64,000 bases of DNA from Parabacteroides sp. AD58 (GCF_023744375.2 NZ_CP146284.1:2046001-2110000), one strand, 5' to 3'; shown: positions 44,361 to 54,558, counted from the stretch's first letter. Notes: generated by a model from the sequence alone, not told the origin. Made by a program: numbers and translations.

Positions 44361-45203
44361 TCAATCAATCACAACCTGCTCTACCTCAATCGGACGACTC
44401 AGGAAGACTGACGCAGCTTCCGAAAACTTTTCAGCAGACTCGGTTGTCAAGAACCGGCAAGTACCACCTTTAGTCAGCTTTTGGTCCATCTCCGGATGCC
44501 GATGCAAATAATCTTCCAAGCTGCTGGCAACGTATTCACCTTGAGGAAGCAAAGTGACTCCTTCCGGAATATACTGTCGGATCTTGTCAATCAGCAACGG
44601 ATAATGGGTACAACCCAAGATCAAGGTATCAATCAAAGGATCTTTCCGGAACAATTCATCCAGATACTTCCGGACGAAATAATCAGCTCCGGGTGAAGCA
44701 AATTCATTATTCTCAACCAAAGGAACCCACATCGGACAGGCTTCTGAAGAAACCTGGATATGAGGAAACATCTTGGCAATCTCGATCTGATAGGAACCGG
44801 ACGCAATCGTACCAGCTGTTCCTACCACACCCACATGTTTGCTACGGCTAATCCGATCCATCAGCTCGACTGTTGGCCGGATAACACCCAAGACACGACG
44901 AGTTTCATCCCACACTGGTAAATCCCGCTGCTGAATGGTTCGTAAAGCCTTTGCCGAAGCCGTATTACAAGCCAGAATGACCAACTGACAGCCTTCGGCA
45001 AATAACTTCATGACAGCCTGTCGTGTAAAACGGTACACGACATCAAAGGAACGAGGGCCATACGGAGCCCGGGCATTATCCCCTAAATATATATAATCAT
45101 ATTCCGGCATACGCTCCCGAATCTTGTCAAAGACAGTCAAGCCACCATAACCAGAATCAAAGATACCAATCGGACCAGGTAATGAAGAATACATTGTTTC
45201 CAT
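44361..45203 (-). CDS. murI: Glutamate racemase
   Basis: The 280-residue protein interconverts L- and D-glutamate for peptidoglycan. It has IGIFDSGYGGLTVFDKI, the first catalytic cysteine in LVILACNTASAKALR and the second in LILGCTHYPLLIDKI, with LGDNARAPYGPRS between. Start is ATG 45203 or the internal ATG three codons on. It follows the Skp-like genes behind a terminator. Confidence 0.96.
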   Translation of the reverse strand: METMYSSLPGPIGIFDSGYGGLTVFDKIRERMPEYDYIYLGDNARAPYGPRSFDVVYRFTRQAVMKLFAEGCQLVILACNTASAKALRTIQQRDLPVWDETRRVLGVIRPTVELMDRISRSKHVGVVGTAGTIASGSYQIEIAKMFPHIQVSSEACPMWVPLVENNEFASPGADYFVRKYLDELFRKDPLIDTLILGCTHYPLLIDKIRQYIPEGVTLLPQGEYVASSLEDYLHRHPEMDQKLTKGGTCRFLTTESAEKFSEAASVFLSRPIEVEQVVID

Positions 45204-45207
45204 AACG

Positions 45208-45247
45208 AAAAAAGAGGGCGTACCTCAAAAAGTACAACCCTCTTTTT
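45208..45247. terminator. Bidirectional terminator between ompH-like gene and murI
   Basis: AAAAAGAGGG and CCCTCTTTTT with inner GTAC/GTAC form a strong hairpin with T-runs on both strands. Confidence 0.85.
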
Positions 45248-45268
45248 ATTTATTAATCACCAAATAAG

Positions 45269-45772
45269 TTATTTCAATCCTAATTTAGTCTTTACCATCG
45301 GTGTTGCGTCAATGGCATTCGGGCCTGTATAAAGCAACACTTGCGGATCGATGATATAAGTATAACCCTGTTCAGCACCTACTGCTTTAATAGCATCAGC
45401 CATCTTCTGTTGAATCGGAGCGACCAAATCTTGCTGCTGCTTGTTTACATCCTGCTGAGCCACCTGAACGAAGTTATCCATACGCTGCTGCATATCCTGA
45501 ATATCCTGCATTCTTCTTACTTTGATATTCTCCGTCAAAGAATCCTGCTGAGCTACAAAGTCTGAATATTTCTTCTGAAATTCACTCTGCATTGTCTCCA
45601 ACTCTTTCTTATACTTAGCATTCAAGTCATCCATCTTCTTCTGCATATCAGCAACTTCCGGCATTGCCATGAACACTTCCTGTGTATTTACAAAAGCAAT
45701 TTTAACTTCCTGAGCATTTACGACTCCTGCAAAAGGCAGGATCATTAACAATAAAGCAATAAGTTTCTTCAT
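45269..45772 (-). CDS. OmpH/Skp family periplasmic chaperone
   Basis: The 167-residue protein has a signal peptide (1-20, ending VVNAQ), the family start VKIAFVNTQEVFMAMPE, a long charged coiled coil (about 40-120), and the C-terminal YTYIIDPQVLLYTG word. Skp-like trimers hold unfolded outer-membrane proteins on the way to BamA, which is encoded upstream on the same strand. It has its own promoter and a terminator on the 3' side. Confidence 0.93.
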   Translation of the reverse strand: MKKLIALLLMILPFAGVVNAQEVKIAFVNTQEVFMAMPEVADMQKKMDDLNAKYKKELETMQSEFQKKYSDFVAQQDSLTENIKVRRMQDIQDMQQRMDNFVQVAQQDVNKQQQDLVAPIQQKMADAIKAVGAEQGYTYIIDPQVLLYTGPNAIDATPMVKTKLGLK

Positions 45773-45831
45773 TTTTTTCGATTATAATAGTTTATTAATA
45801 TTTATCGCGTTACGAGCCACTATAAGGCGCA

Positions 45832-45839
45832 CAAAGTTA
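45832..45839 (-). promoter_or_regulatory. Promoter -7 element of the second ompH-like gene
   Basis: TAACTTTG on the minus strand matches the consensus, 60 bases before the start and just past the stop of the first ompH-like gene. Confidence 0.55.
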
Positions 45840-45844
45840 CGCAA

Positions 45845-46360
45845 TTATTTTGAATATCCTAACTTTACAAGCACTTCATTACTGATATCAATCTTGGGTG
45901 AAGCAAATATAATACTCATAGCGGAAGCCCGGTCTATTACCAACTGATATCCTTTATCTTCCGATATTTCTTTCACGGCATTATAGATTTCATCCTGAAT
46001 TGGCTTCATTAAGCTCTCACGTTTCTTATACAATTCTCCATCTGCTCCAAAATATTTCCGCTTCAAATCCTGAGCTTCCTGCTCCTTCTTCACTATTTCT
46101 TCCTCACGTTTCGTTTTCATCTCGGCTGAAAGGAAAACCAGATCACTCTGATAAGTCTTATACATATTCTGTGCTTCTTGCTGTAAAGCATCCACTTCAT
46201 TCTGCCACTTCTTTGAAACCTGACTTAACTGTTCGTTCGTCATTTCATAAGCTGGAATATTTTTCAGGATATATTCCATATCAATCAAAGCATACTTTTG
46301 GGCATTAGCCATCCAGGCACATACAACCAACAAACAACTTATCAAAAAAAGCTTCTTCAT
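45845..46360 (-). CDS. OmpH/Skp family periplasmic chaperone
   Basis: The 171-residue protein has a signal peptide (1-20, ending MANAQ), YALIDMEYILKNIPAYE, a coiled coil (about 45-115) and GYQLVIDRASAMSIIFA. It is a paralogue of the next gene, which it precedes by 72 bases. A bidirectional terminator separates it from bamA upstream, so it has its own transcription start. Confidence 0.93.
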   Translation of the reverse strand: MKKLFLISCLLVVCAWMANAQKYALIDMEYILKNIPAYEMTNEQLSQVSKKWQNEVDALQQEAQNMYKTYQSDLVFLSAEMKTKREEEIVKKEQEAQDLKRKYFGADGELYKKRESLMKPIQDEIYNAVKEISEDKGYQLVIDRASAMSIIFASPKIDISNEVLVKLGYSK

Positions 46361-46399
46361 ACATCTTCAGTTTTTATAATTACTAAACTATAGACTACA

Positions 46400-46433
46400 A
46401 ATATAGCCGAGGTTTTAAACACTCGGCTATATT
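46400..46433. terminator. Bidirectional terminator after bamA
   Basis: AATATAGCCGAG and CTCGGCTATATT pair perfectly over 12 bp with a 10-base loop and a following TTT. It ends the uppS-bamA transcript. Confidence 0.85.
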
Positions 46434-46479
46434 TTACATTATTTTATAGACTATTTTAATTCAACAAGATACCGGCAGA

Positions 46480-49185
46480 TTAGAATTCCTGACCGATAAT
46501 GAAGTGGAAGTTACTTCCGCTACGCTTACCAGATGATCCATAATTAGGCTCATCGAAACCGTATGCCCAGTCAATACCCATCAGACCGATCATCGGCAAG
46601 AAGATACGAACACCGACACCTGCCGAACGCTTCAAGTCAAACGGATTATAGTTACTCATATCGGTCCAGGCATTACCTGCCTCAACAAATACCAATCCGT
46701 AAATAGTTGAAGACGGCTCCAAAATAAACGGATAACGTAATTCCATTGACAAACGAGTATATGCATAACCATACGAACTATAGCCTCCATTACCGGCAAT
46801 ACTACCATTCTCATAACCACGCAAACCAATCGTTTCGGTAGCATACGTACTTGAATAACCTGTCATACCATCACCACCCATATAGAAGGTTTCGAACGGA
46901 GAACGTTTATGCTTGTTATAAGTTCCCAAGAAACCAAATTCTGCACGCGTCATCAATACCGGTGTACGTTTTACAGTCAGCGGAGCCAATGGCGAGAACA
47001 CTTTTGCCTTGAACTTCCACTTATGGTATTCAATCATCTTAAACTTCTCCGGATCCTGATCGCTCATAGAAGCATAATCTTTGCCGTCAAACAAAGAGAA
47101 TGGTGGTGTTGCTGCTACAGAGAATGAGAACTGTGAACCGCTACGTGTATACAACGGATTATCAATAGAGTTACGCTGTAACAACAATTCCAAATTGACA
47201 TTATGGCAAGTTCCGTTATTAACCAGGAAGTAGTCCCAATCGTGCATCATATACACCTGATAGTTCAGCGTCGCCATAAACTGGAAGAAGTCATCCGGCC
47301 AGTTCAAACGCTTACCATATCCGGCAGCCAAACCGAACATCATAATAGACTTATCCGGGTTTAAGGCCAATTCATAGCTTCCCGTATTATATCCATATCC
47401 ATACCCATAACCTGGATAATAGCCACCATAATAACCACCATAGCCACCATAATAAGGATAGCCACCATAATAATATGGATTATATCCACTATACATATTA
47501 TTCAAGTAAGATGTACTGATATCCGTCTGCTTTGAGAAATAAGCACTCACAGATAGTGTATTCGGTCGTTTACCACCAAACCAAGGATCCAAGAAAGAAA
47601 TACTATATGCCTGATAATAACGTCCATTCGTCTGACCACTTAATGTCAACGTCTGACCTTCACCTTGGGGAATGATACCTTTATAGGATTTCGGATTCAG
47701 GAAATTCCTCATAGAGAAGTTCGTAAACTTCAAACTCAGCTTACCAATCACACCGGTTTGTCCCCAACCGGCAGAGAACTCAATCTGGTCATTCGCTTTG
47801 GACACCAAATTATACTCAATATCTACTGTTCCGTTTTCCGGATCTGGAATAGGACGCGGATTCATGTTTTCCGGATCGAAGTGTCCCATTTGAGCAATTT
47901 CACGAACAGAACGCATCAAATCCTCACGACTGAACAACTTACCCGGTTTCGTACGCAACTCACGTCGAACTATATCTTCATACAACCGGTCATTACCGTT
48001 AATGATGACACGATTAATCGTAGCCTGCGGACCTTCCTGAATACGAATTTCCAAAGCGATAGAGTCGTTTTCCACTTCCACTTCTACCGGATCCGCATTA
48101 AAGAACAAGTAACCATTATTAAAGTAAATATTCGAAACCGCATCCTCATCCATACTTAAACGGTCAGACAATTTCTTCTGGTTATACACCTCGCCAGCTT
48201 TCATTCCCAAAACCGCCATCAAGTAGTCTGTAGAATACTTTGTGTTACCTACAAAACGAATATCTTTCAAATAGTATTTTTCTCCTTCATCAACCTTCAA
48301 GAATATATCAACTTTCTTTTCATCAAAATTCACAACGCTGTCTGCCAAAAGAACGGCATCTCGATATCCAAATTCATTGTATTTAGAGATTAAATTCTTT
48401 TTATCATTTTCATATTCTTCTGTAGTAAATTTCTTCGTGCTGAACATTTCCAAGATACTCGTTTTCCAGTCATTGAAAAGACTGAATTTTTCATTCGTCT
48501 TTTTCATGGCTTTTTTCAATTGATGAGCTGTCAATGCATTATTCCCCTCAAAATAGATGCGATGAATCTTGGTCTTTTCATTCTTGTCAATATAAATATC
48601 CAAAATAACTTCGCCCTCATGAGCAATATCATCCTTTTGCTGGATATTTACATCCACATTCTTAAATCCTTTTCCATCAAAGAACTTTTCTATAAGAATC
48701 TTGGCACGGTCCAAAACATTCGGTGTAATCTGGAATCCTTTCTTCAAGCCTAATTTAGCTTCCAGGTCTTCCCGTTCACCTTTCTTGATACCATGATAAT
48801 TAACTTCCGAAATACGCGGACGCTGTTTTAACTGATATTCCAGCCAGATTGAATCACCTTCAATCTTATTCGCTAAAATCTTCACATCCGAAAACAACCC
48901 ATGTTTCCAGAAAGCTTTGACAGCAGCTGTTACCTCATCTCCCGGCACAGAAATCTCATCACCTACTGATAAACCGGAAAATCCGATCAGCACAAAATCA
49001 TCATAATTCTTCACACCCGTTACCTTGATATCCGCAATCTTATACTTCTTCGGCGTTAACGAGTAAGAAATCACCGGCAAATCTGCCGGTTTCTCAACCT
49101 TCGCAGTATCACTTCCATTCTCTTGAGCCAACACACCGAAGGTGACACTCAAGAAAAGGAAAAACAGCACTATTCCTTTGTACAT
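46480..49185 (-). CDS. bamA: Outer-membrane protein assembly factor BamA
   Basis: The 901-residue protein has a signal peptide (1-20), five POTRA domains (about 45-445; e.g. YKIADIKVTGVKNYDDFVLIGFSGL shown in part as IADIKVTGVKNYD) and a C-terminal barrel ending NFHFIIGQEF. It inserts barrel proteins into the outer membrane. Residues about 562-598 form a glycine-tyrosine-rich low-complexity stretch (YYGGYPYYGGYGGYYGGYY) in a likely outside loop, which is unusual. It starts 15 bases after the uppS stop. Two Skp-like chaperone genes follow. Confidence 0.95.
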   Translation of the reverse strand: MYKGIVLFFLFLSVTFGVLAQENGSDTAKVEKPADLPVISYSLTPKKYKIADIKVTGVKNYDDFVLIGFSGLSVGDEISVPGDEVTAAVKAFWKHGLFSDVKILANKIEGDSIWLEYQLKQRPRISEVNYHGIKKGEREDLEAKLGLKKGFQITPNVLDRAKILIEKFFDGKGFKNVDVNIQQKDDIAHEGEVILDIYIDKNEKTKIHRIYFEGNNALTAHQLKKAMKKTNEKFSLFNDWKTSILEMFSTKKFTTEEYENDKKNLISKYNEFGYRDAVLLADSVVNFDEKKVDIFLKVDEGEKYYLKDIRFVGNTKYSTDYLMAVLGMKAGEVYNQKKLSDRLSMDEDAVSNIYFNNGYLFFNADPVEVEVENDSIALEIRIQEGPQATINRVIINGNDRLYEDIVRRELRTKPGKLFSREDLMRSVREIAQMGHFDPENMNPRPIPDPENGTVDIEYNLVSKANDQIEFSAGWGQTGVIGKLSLKFTNFSMRNFLNPKSYKGIIPQGEGQTLTLSGQTNGRYYQAYSISFLDPWFGGKRPNTLSVSAYFSKQTDISTSYLNNMYSGYNPYYYGGYPYYGGYGGYYGGYYPGYGYGYGYNTGSYELALNPDKSIMMFGLAAGYGKRLNWPDDFFQFMATLNYQVYMMHDWDYFLVNNGTCHNVNLELLLQRNSIDNPLYTRSGSQFSFSVAATPPFSLFDGKDYASMSDQDPEKFKMIEYHKWKFKAKVFSPLAPLTVKRTPVLMTRAEFGFLGTYNKHKRSPFETFYMGGDGMTGYSSTYATETIGLRGYENGSIAGNGGYSSYGYAYTRLSMELRYPFILEPSSTIYGLVFVEAGNAWTDMSNYNPFDLKRSAGVGVRIFLPMIGLMGIDWAYGFDEPNYGSSGKRSGSNFHFIIGQEF

Positions 49186-49200
49186 ATTAACAGCTATTGT

Positions 49201-49944
49201 TTATAAAATTAATTGCTCACTTGTTTTACCAAAGCGTCGTTCACGCTGCTGGTAATACAATATTGCCTCAAACAACTCTTCTTTCCTAAAGTCCGGCCAG
49301 TAAACATTCGTAAAGTAAAACTCAGCATATGAAAGCTGCCATAACAGGAAATTACTTAAACGTTGTTCACCACCCGTACGAATTAATAAATCCGGATCTG
49401 GGATATTTCGGGTAGTCAGATAATCGGATACGGTACTTTCTGTTATTTCCGATATATCTAAGTCTCCCTTACGGACCTTATCTGCAATTTGCCGAACAGC
49501 CTCCGTTATTTCCCAACGGGACGAATAACTCAATGCCAATATAACCGTTGTTCCCGTATTGACAGAAGTTTCTTCAATACATTCTTGTAAAGTATTACGG
49601 GCTTCTTCCGGCAATCGCGATAAATCGCCAATAGCATCCAGTCTTACATTGTTTTTCATCAAATCGGGCGTTTCACGTTTAATGGCAGCTACCATAAGCG
49701 TCATCAGAGCATGAACTTCTTCGATCGGCCGGTTCCAGTTTTCTGTTGAGAACGTATACATCGTGAGGTATTTGATCCCCAAATCAGATGCAGCTTCAAC
49801 AACCTTACGTACAGAAACCACACCTTCCTGATGTCCCATATAGCGTTCAAAGCCACGGGCCTTCGCCCATCGCCCATTACCGTCCATAATAATTGCCACA
49901 TGTTGCGGCAAGTGATTTTTGTCAATCTTTTCTTCTAACGACAT
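49201..49944 (-). CDS. uppS: Isoprenyl transferase (undecaprenyl diphosphate synthase)
   Basis: The 247-residue cis-prenyltransferase has [27 protein letters not shown] near the N-terminus, [13 protein letters not shown] at about 80-92 and [20 protein letters not shown] at about 195-214. It makes the C55 lipid carrier for peptidoglycan and other cell-wall polymers. It sits between the DUF6089 gene and bamA in one operon with gaps of 12 and 15 bases. Confidence 0.96.
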   Translation of the reverse strand: MSLEEKIDKNHLPQHVAIIMDGNGRWAKARGFERYMGHQEGVVSVRKVVEAASDLGIKYLTMYTFSTENWNRPIEEVHALMTLMVAAIKRETPDLMKNNVRLDAIGDLSRLPEEARNTLQECIEETSVNTGTTVILALSYSSRWEITEAVRQIADKVRKGDLDISEITESTVSDYLTTRNIPDPDLLIRTGGEQRLSNFLLWQLSYAEFYFTNVYWPDFRKEELFEAILYYQQRERRFGKTSEQLIL

Positions 49945-49956
49945 GCTTCTTAAATC

Positions 49957-50673
49957 TTAATAAACACCGTTACTAAACCGGTTATTACAAGGCTGACAAC
50001 GCGGTCCAAAATCCCACGTAACTGAAAACATCAGCAATGAATACCAATCTTTATTCTTGAATGCGCTACTGGCTACTCCATAAGGATTATTCAGAAAACC
50101 ATTATTACCGTCTGTCACATCAAACGAATCTCCAAACAATTTACGGAAAGAAAATTCGCATCCTAAATTCAGCCGGTTAATGATCTTATACTTGACTCCT
50201 ATTCCCAACGGAATATTCAAACTAGCAAAGGTCTGATTTCCGGGAGCGACCGTTACACCCAAGCCCATAAATACATAAGGAGAGAATCGCTTCGTATTCA
50301 GATAGGCAAACTTATCACTATAAGGCATAAAGTTAAATTCCATCTGACCGCCTAATTCAAAGAAATTCCGATCAAATGAAGCTGTAGCACCATTAGGAAA
50401 AAAATTTTCCATACCATCAGTACTTCCAGAAACTCGTCCCCACAGCAAATCCGTTTTTACTGCCCAACGGAAATTAGGTGTATAACGAAAAACTACACCT
50501 AATGAAGGATTCAATCCTTTAAAGAACGCATTTTTATTTAAATCGCCCATATAATAGGAACCACCTACCATACCGCCGATTTCATATTTATATTCTTGTG
50601 CTCTGCCGGCCCAACAACTACCGACAAGCAAAAATACCAAATAAAAGACACGCCGAAAAAGAAAAGTATTCAT
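49957..50673 (-). CDS. DUF6089 family outer-membrane beta-barrel protein
   Basis: The 238-residue protein has a signal peptide (1-25, ending WAGRAQE) and a small barrel pattern: KYEIGGMVGGSYYMGDLNKNAFFKG in part, GVVFRYTPNFRWAVKTDLLWGRVSG, LGGQMEFNFMPY and YVFMGLGVTVAPG. These fit DUF6089, usually found right before uppS and bamA in Bacteroidales. The function is unknown; the context suggests an envelope role. Confidence 0.88.
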   Translation of the reverse strand: MNTFLFRRVFYLVFLLVGSCWAGRAQEYKYEIGGMVGGSYYMGDLNKNAFFKGLNPSLGVVFRYTPNFRWAVKTDLLWGRVSGSTDGMENFFPNGATASFDRNFFELGGQMEFNFMPYSDKFAYLNTKRFSPYVFMGLGVTVAPGNQTFASLNIPLGIGVKYKIINRLNLGCEFSFRKLFGDSFDVTDGNNGFLNNPYGVASSAFKNKDWYSLLMFSVTWDFGPRCQPCNNRFSNGVY

Positions 50674-50750
50674 AAAAACAATATCATTGCATTAAACCTA
50701 TTTCTTTTCTAACGCTAAATCTTTTTATAAATTATACAAGCGATAAGTTT

Positions 50751-52121
50751 TTACTGCCGTTCAAATCCCAAACGATTGATACGACCTTTCCAAATATCGT
50801 TTAAATCTTGACCGTTGATCGTTGACTTTCCTCCAAAAATCATCAGATAATTATCTTTATCAACCAACATGGAAGCAAAGCCTCGGGCCTGATATGCTGC
50901 AGGAAGAACAACCAATGTATCAATATAATTCCAAGTTACACCATAATCTGATGAACGATAAATATCTTTCTGTGGCTTTCCAGATTCATCTATTCCACCT
51001 ATTAAATAGAACATATCATCATAATAAGCCATCATTGTTCCTTGTCGTTTCGTAAAATAATTACCATAAGAATCTGTCTGTTCTGCCCAATCCAAAGCAT
51101 TCATGGTTGCCCACGAGGCATTCTGCAATTGTCCGTTTGCCGATTTGCCTCCTACAAGGATAATACGATTCGTATACATTAAATAGATAGAAGCAGACGA
51201 AAATCCTTCGACCGGGAAATGAGACGGAACCGTTTCTCCTTTTTTCCACTCACCATTACCATCCATGGCTGCAAAGACAAGTCCATTTTCATCTTCCATA
51301 ATCACCGATAAAACAGCGGGCTGATTCGTACTCTCATCTACACTGCCCAAAAGAGCTTTGAGCTTTGGAGAACCCTCAACAATCTGCCAATTAGCAGCAT
51401 CATTCGATGAATAAAGAGCTCCGTCATTCGTTATAACATAATATAAATGATTAAAAGTTGCGATCTGAGAAAAGACAGCCTTTCCTTCCGGGAGACCTGT
51501 CAATGACATTTCTTGCCAATTTGAAGCATCCGACTGCTTTGAGCGATAGAGTTGATATGCCGCATTAGCCGAAGGCTGTACATACATATAATAATAATCA
51601 GTAACTCCATCACTGAATGAAATCACTTTCTGATTGACAGCTCTGGCCGGTAACATGGCTGTTGTATATTGACTCCAAACCATAGAATCGGGAACCACCT
51701 GATGGATATTGACCTGAGCATGATAGATACGCTTAGTCATCCCGTCATACGAAGTAGTAATAAACTTTACCGGTTTGGAGAAATCTAAAGAATCCTCAGC
51801 GTTCCATTCTATGGTATCTCCTGTTGCTTCCTGAACAACGTCCAATTTTGTTACATAAGAACCGTATTTAACCGTACATATTACTTTCTTAATCACTGTA
51901 CCAAAAGGCATCGAATCCAAGTTCATAATACGTCCATTTAATTGATCGATCGTAAACTTAACATCCGAAAGTCCTGATACGGAATCAGAACTCAATGAAA
52001 ATTCTGTAATTTGGCAATTCTTATCAACCTCATAATACGAATCATACCCAGAATCACCTAAACAGGAAGACAACAAAACAGCGAAGCAACCTGTTATCAA
52101 TAAAAATATTTTACTTTTCAT
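50751..52121 (-). CDS. DUF6242-type lipoprotein with propeller repeats
   Basis: The 456-residue protein (from ATG 52121; another ATG three codons earlier is possible) has a lipobox LLSSC, a short N-terminal domain with CQITEFSLSSDSVSGLSDV, and a set of kelch/sialidase-like blades (FSQIATFNHLYYVITNDGALYSSNDAANW, NRIILVGGKSANGQLQNASW, DMFYLIGGIDESGKPQKDIYRSSDYGVTW, shown in part). This matches DUF6242. It is the first gene of the operon that continues through DUF6089, uppS and bamA. Its ligand is unknown. Confidence 0.82.
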   Translation of the reverse strand: MKSKIFLLITGCFAVLLSSCLGDSGYDSYYEVDKNCQITEFSLSSDSVSGLSDVKFTIDQLNGRIMNLDSMPFGTVIKKVICTVKYGSYVTKLDVVQEATGDTIEWNAEDSLDFSKPVKFITTSYDGMTKRIYHAQVNIHQVVPDSMVWSQYTTAMLPARAVNQKVISFSDGVTDYYYMYVQPSANAAYQLYRSKQSDASNWQEMSLTGLPEGKAVFSQIATFNHLYYVITNDGALYSSNDAANWQIVEGSPKLKALLGSVDESTNQPAVLSVIMEDENGLVFAAMDGNGEWKKGETVPSHFPVEGFSSASIYLMYTNRIILVGGKSANGQLQNASWATMNALDWAEQTDSYGNYFTKRQGTMMAYYDDMFYLIGGIDESGKPQKDIYRSSDYGVTWNYIDTLVVLPAAYQARGFASMLVDKDNYLMIFGGKSTINGQDLNDIWKGRINRLGFERQ

Positions 52122-52150
52122 CAAAAACATAGTTTGTTCATATAAAGGCA

Positions 52151-52158
52151 CAAAAGTA
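52151..52158 (-). promoter_or_regulatory. Promoter -7 element of the DUF6242-uppS-bamA operon
   Basis: TACTTTTG on the minus strand matches TAnnTTTG, 29 bases before the DUF6242 start. Confidence 0.55.
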
Positions 52159-52216
52159 GAAACATTTTTTTCTTTCCACCTATAAAACGATAATATTTAT
52201 AATATTTTAGGTTCAA

Positions 52217-53263
52217 TTATTCCCGATGGTGTATATAATGTCGGAAAACATGTCCTCCAAAAGACTCAAAACTCTGTTGCCCAAAAGGGAAGACCGGTGC
52301 TTTCACCCCTGTTTCTAAGACTAACGGAGACTGCTCTACAATAGCTTGATCCCAATAACCGGAATCGAGGAACTGTTGCAACACAATAGATCCACCTTCT
52401 ACCATTAATGAATTCAACTGACGTTCAAATAAACATTGAAGGATCTGATGCACAATGGAGATTCGGAAATCCAATGGAATGAATTCTGTCTGTCCGATTT
52501 TCTCCTTTCTCATTGTTGTAAAGACAAGTGTAGGAACAGAATTATCCAGCAAATGATAGGTCGCCGGAATTTTTCCCTCCCGATCAATCACTAAACGCAC
52601 GGGAGATTTACCACCCCAACGACGAACGGTTAAAGAAGGATTATCCAAAAGTGCTGTACGCGTTCCAACTAAAATAGCAGCAGATTCAGCACGCAGCTTA
52701 TGAACTCGTGCGGATGTTATCGGATTAGAAAACACGACCGGTGGAACATCTGCTGATTCTCGCAACCGATCCAAAAAACCATCGGCACTCTCGGCCCATT
52801 TCAGTGTGACAAAAGGACGTTTTTCTGTCTGAAAAGTCATAAAGACCTCATTCAAAGCACGACATTCTTCTTCCAGAACTCCAGTCACAACTTCGATACC
52901 GGCATCTCTCAACATACGGACGCCTCTACCCGATACTTCCGGAAATGGATCCATACATCCGACCACCACACGGGGAATTCCTTTACGGATTATCAATTCT
53001 GCGCAAGGAGGTGTTTTTCCACAATGGGAACAGGGTTCCAAACTGACATAAATGGTAGAATCACGCAAGACTGCCTCATCTCGAACCGAAGCAATCGCAT
53101 TCACCTCCGCATGGGCTTCTCCACAACACCGGTGATAGCCCTCACCCACAATGACTCCGTTATGCACCACAACAGCACCAACCATAGGATTAGGAGCCGT
53201 ACGTCCTGCTCCGTGGCGTGCCAGTTCCAGACAACGGGCCATAAATTTTTCTTCTACATGCAT
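52217..53263 (-). CDS. ribD: Bifunctional riboflavin biosynthesis deaminase/reductase
   Basis: The 348-residue protein has a cytidine-deaminase-like domain (about 1-145) with zinc residues in EAHAEVNAI and PCSHCGKTPPCAE, and a reductase domain (about 150-348) with RPFVTLKWAESADGFL and LMVEGGSIVLQQFLDSG. It carries out the deamination and reduction steps after GTP cyclohydrolase II. The ATG at 53263 is preferred because MARCLELARHGAGRTAPNPMVGAV follows soon and the promoter lies just upstream. No FMN riboswitch is seen in front of it. Confidence 0.95.
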   Translation of the reverse strand: MHVEEKFMARCLELARHGAGRTAPNPMVGAVVVHNGVIVGEGYHRCCGEAHAEVNAIASVRDEAVLRDSTIYVSLEPCSHCGKTPPCAELIIRKGIPRVVVGCMDPFPEVSGRGVRMLRDAGIEVVTGVLEEECRALNEVFMTFQTEKRPFVTLKWAESADGFLDRLRESADVPPVVFSNPITSARVHKLRAESAAILVGTRTALLDNPSLTVRRWGGKSPVRLVIDREGKIPATYHLLDNSVPTLVFTTMRKEKIGQTEFIPLDFRISIVHQILQCLFERQLNSLMVEGGSIVLQQFLDSGYWDQAIVEQSPLVLETGVKAPVFPFGQQSFESFGGHVFRHYIHHRE

Positions 53264-53290
53264 GATACGATCATTTCTTGTTACTTTTGG

Positions 53291-53298
53291 CAAAGTTA
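53291..53298 (-). promoter_or_regulatory. Promoter -7 element of ribD
   Basis: TAACTTTG on the minus strand, 27 bases before the start. Confidence 0.6.
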
Positions 53299-53418
53299 AG
53301 ATTTTGTTTTTATGCTTTATCATGAATTCACCTGCTTTTCATAAAAATTTAGAAGGAATTTATAGTTAAAAGATTCATTCTATATCCAAATGAAAACCAA
53401 TAAGCGGTTTAACATATA

Positions 53419-54558
53419 CTATACCTTTAAAAATATCCGCTGCTTATACATCACCCACAGGATAAAAAAGACAACGGCGGCTTCGCTAAAGACGATTAAA
53501 AAGGAATAATATGTCCCCAAATATTGTTCAAAACCGAACAACAACGACTCGCCGATACAGTTGAAATGAATCGTTTCGGCCAGCATATAAGCTACAATCG
53601 AATTCATTCCATAGACTTTCAGCCAGGTCAGATGTTTATGATGACCTTTATAGTCAATCCAATAGTAGAATAGGCCCATCAGCAAGAAGCAATAACCGCT
53701 ACTGACAAATACCATCGAACTCGTCCAGATTGTTTTGATCACCGGAAGAATTTCGTTCCATGCCCAGCCCAGTACAACCAAGGCAATTCCAATACCTAAG
53801 AATAGCTGTACCTTTTTCTTTTCTGCCAGCTCATGACTCTTGGCTATATACCCGGCAAACATTCCAGACATTACCGTCACAACAAAATTCAAACTGCTTA
53901 AAATCCAAGTATAATAATACCCTTCTGCAAAGACGACAACTCCGTCTTTTACTTCTGCAGAATCACGAAACCGCCCCATGACAGTCCGGTCAATCCACTC
54001 ACATAAATTACCATCAGGCGTATAATCACCACCTCCATAAGAACCGACTTTAATAAATTGCATAGCGGCCCAATAAAGCAGCAATAAGACAAAAGAGACA
54101 ATAATCTGGGTACGCCGGGAAGTATATAAATAAAGAAGAGCAGACACCAGATAACCGACAGCGATTGTCTGCAGCGTATTCGTATAAAAGTAAATATGAT
54201 CTGGATCCAATGCCCGCAAGTTTCCTTGTACAATCATTCCGAAAAGCCAAAGCAACAACACGCGTTTTACCAAACGCCGAACCAGCGGCTTTTTATCTGG
54301 GTTGGTTTTATACCGGGAATAAGCAAACGGTATGGTAATACCCGACATAAAAAGGAACAAGGGCATAATCAGATCCCAAGGAGAAAAGCCCGTCCAGAAC
54401 TGATGTTTGAACAACCAGGCACAAGAATTTAACCAGGGAACATCGGCAGCCCGGATCAAAGAACGGATTAACGGCCCGAAAGCCACCAGAAAAAATAAAT
54501 CCAAGCCACGAAGTGCATCCAGCGACTCCAACCGTTTAGGCAATGTTTGTCTTTCCAT
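53419..54558 (-). CDS. DUF5009 / HGSNAT-like acyltransferase membrane protein
   Basis: The 379-residue protein has about ten membrane helices and the family start RLESLDALRGLDLFFLVAFG. PWDLIMPLFLFMSGITIPFAYSRY and LKVYGMNSIVAYMLAETIHF are typical. Relatives of this family include heparan-alpha-glucosaminide N-acetyltransferase; members are thought to acetylate sugars across the membrane. The substrate here is unknown. ATG 54558 is chosen because the earlier in-frame part looks non-coding. Confidence 0.85.
   Translation of the reverse strand: MERQTLPKRLESLDALRGLDLFFLVAFGPLIRSLIRAADVPWLNSCAWLFKHQFWTGFSPWDLIMPLFLFMSGITIPFAYSRYKTNPDKKPLVRRLVKRVLLLWLFGMIVQGNLRALDPDHIYFYTNTLQTIAVGYLVSALLYLYTSRRTQIIVSFVLLLLYWAAMQFIKVGSYGGGDYTPDGNLCEWIDRTVMGRFRDSAEVKDGVVVFAEGYYYTWILSSLNFVVTVMSGMFAGYIAKSHELAEKKKVQLFLGIGIALVVLGWAWNEILPVIKTIWTSSMVFVSSGYCFLLMGLFYYWIDYKGHHKHLTWLKVYGMNSIVAYMLAETIHFNCIGESLLFGFEQYLGTYYSFLIVFSEAAVVFFILWVMYKQRIFLKV

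Noticed and set aside
53264..53418. FMN riboswitch upstream of ribD.
   Set aside because: None of the conserved FMN aptamer blocks is present; only a normal promoter is seen.
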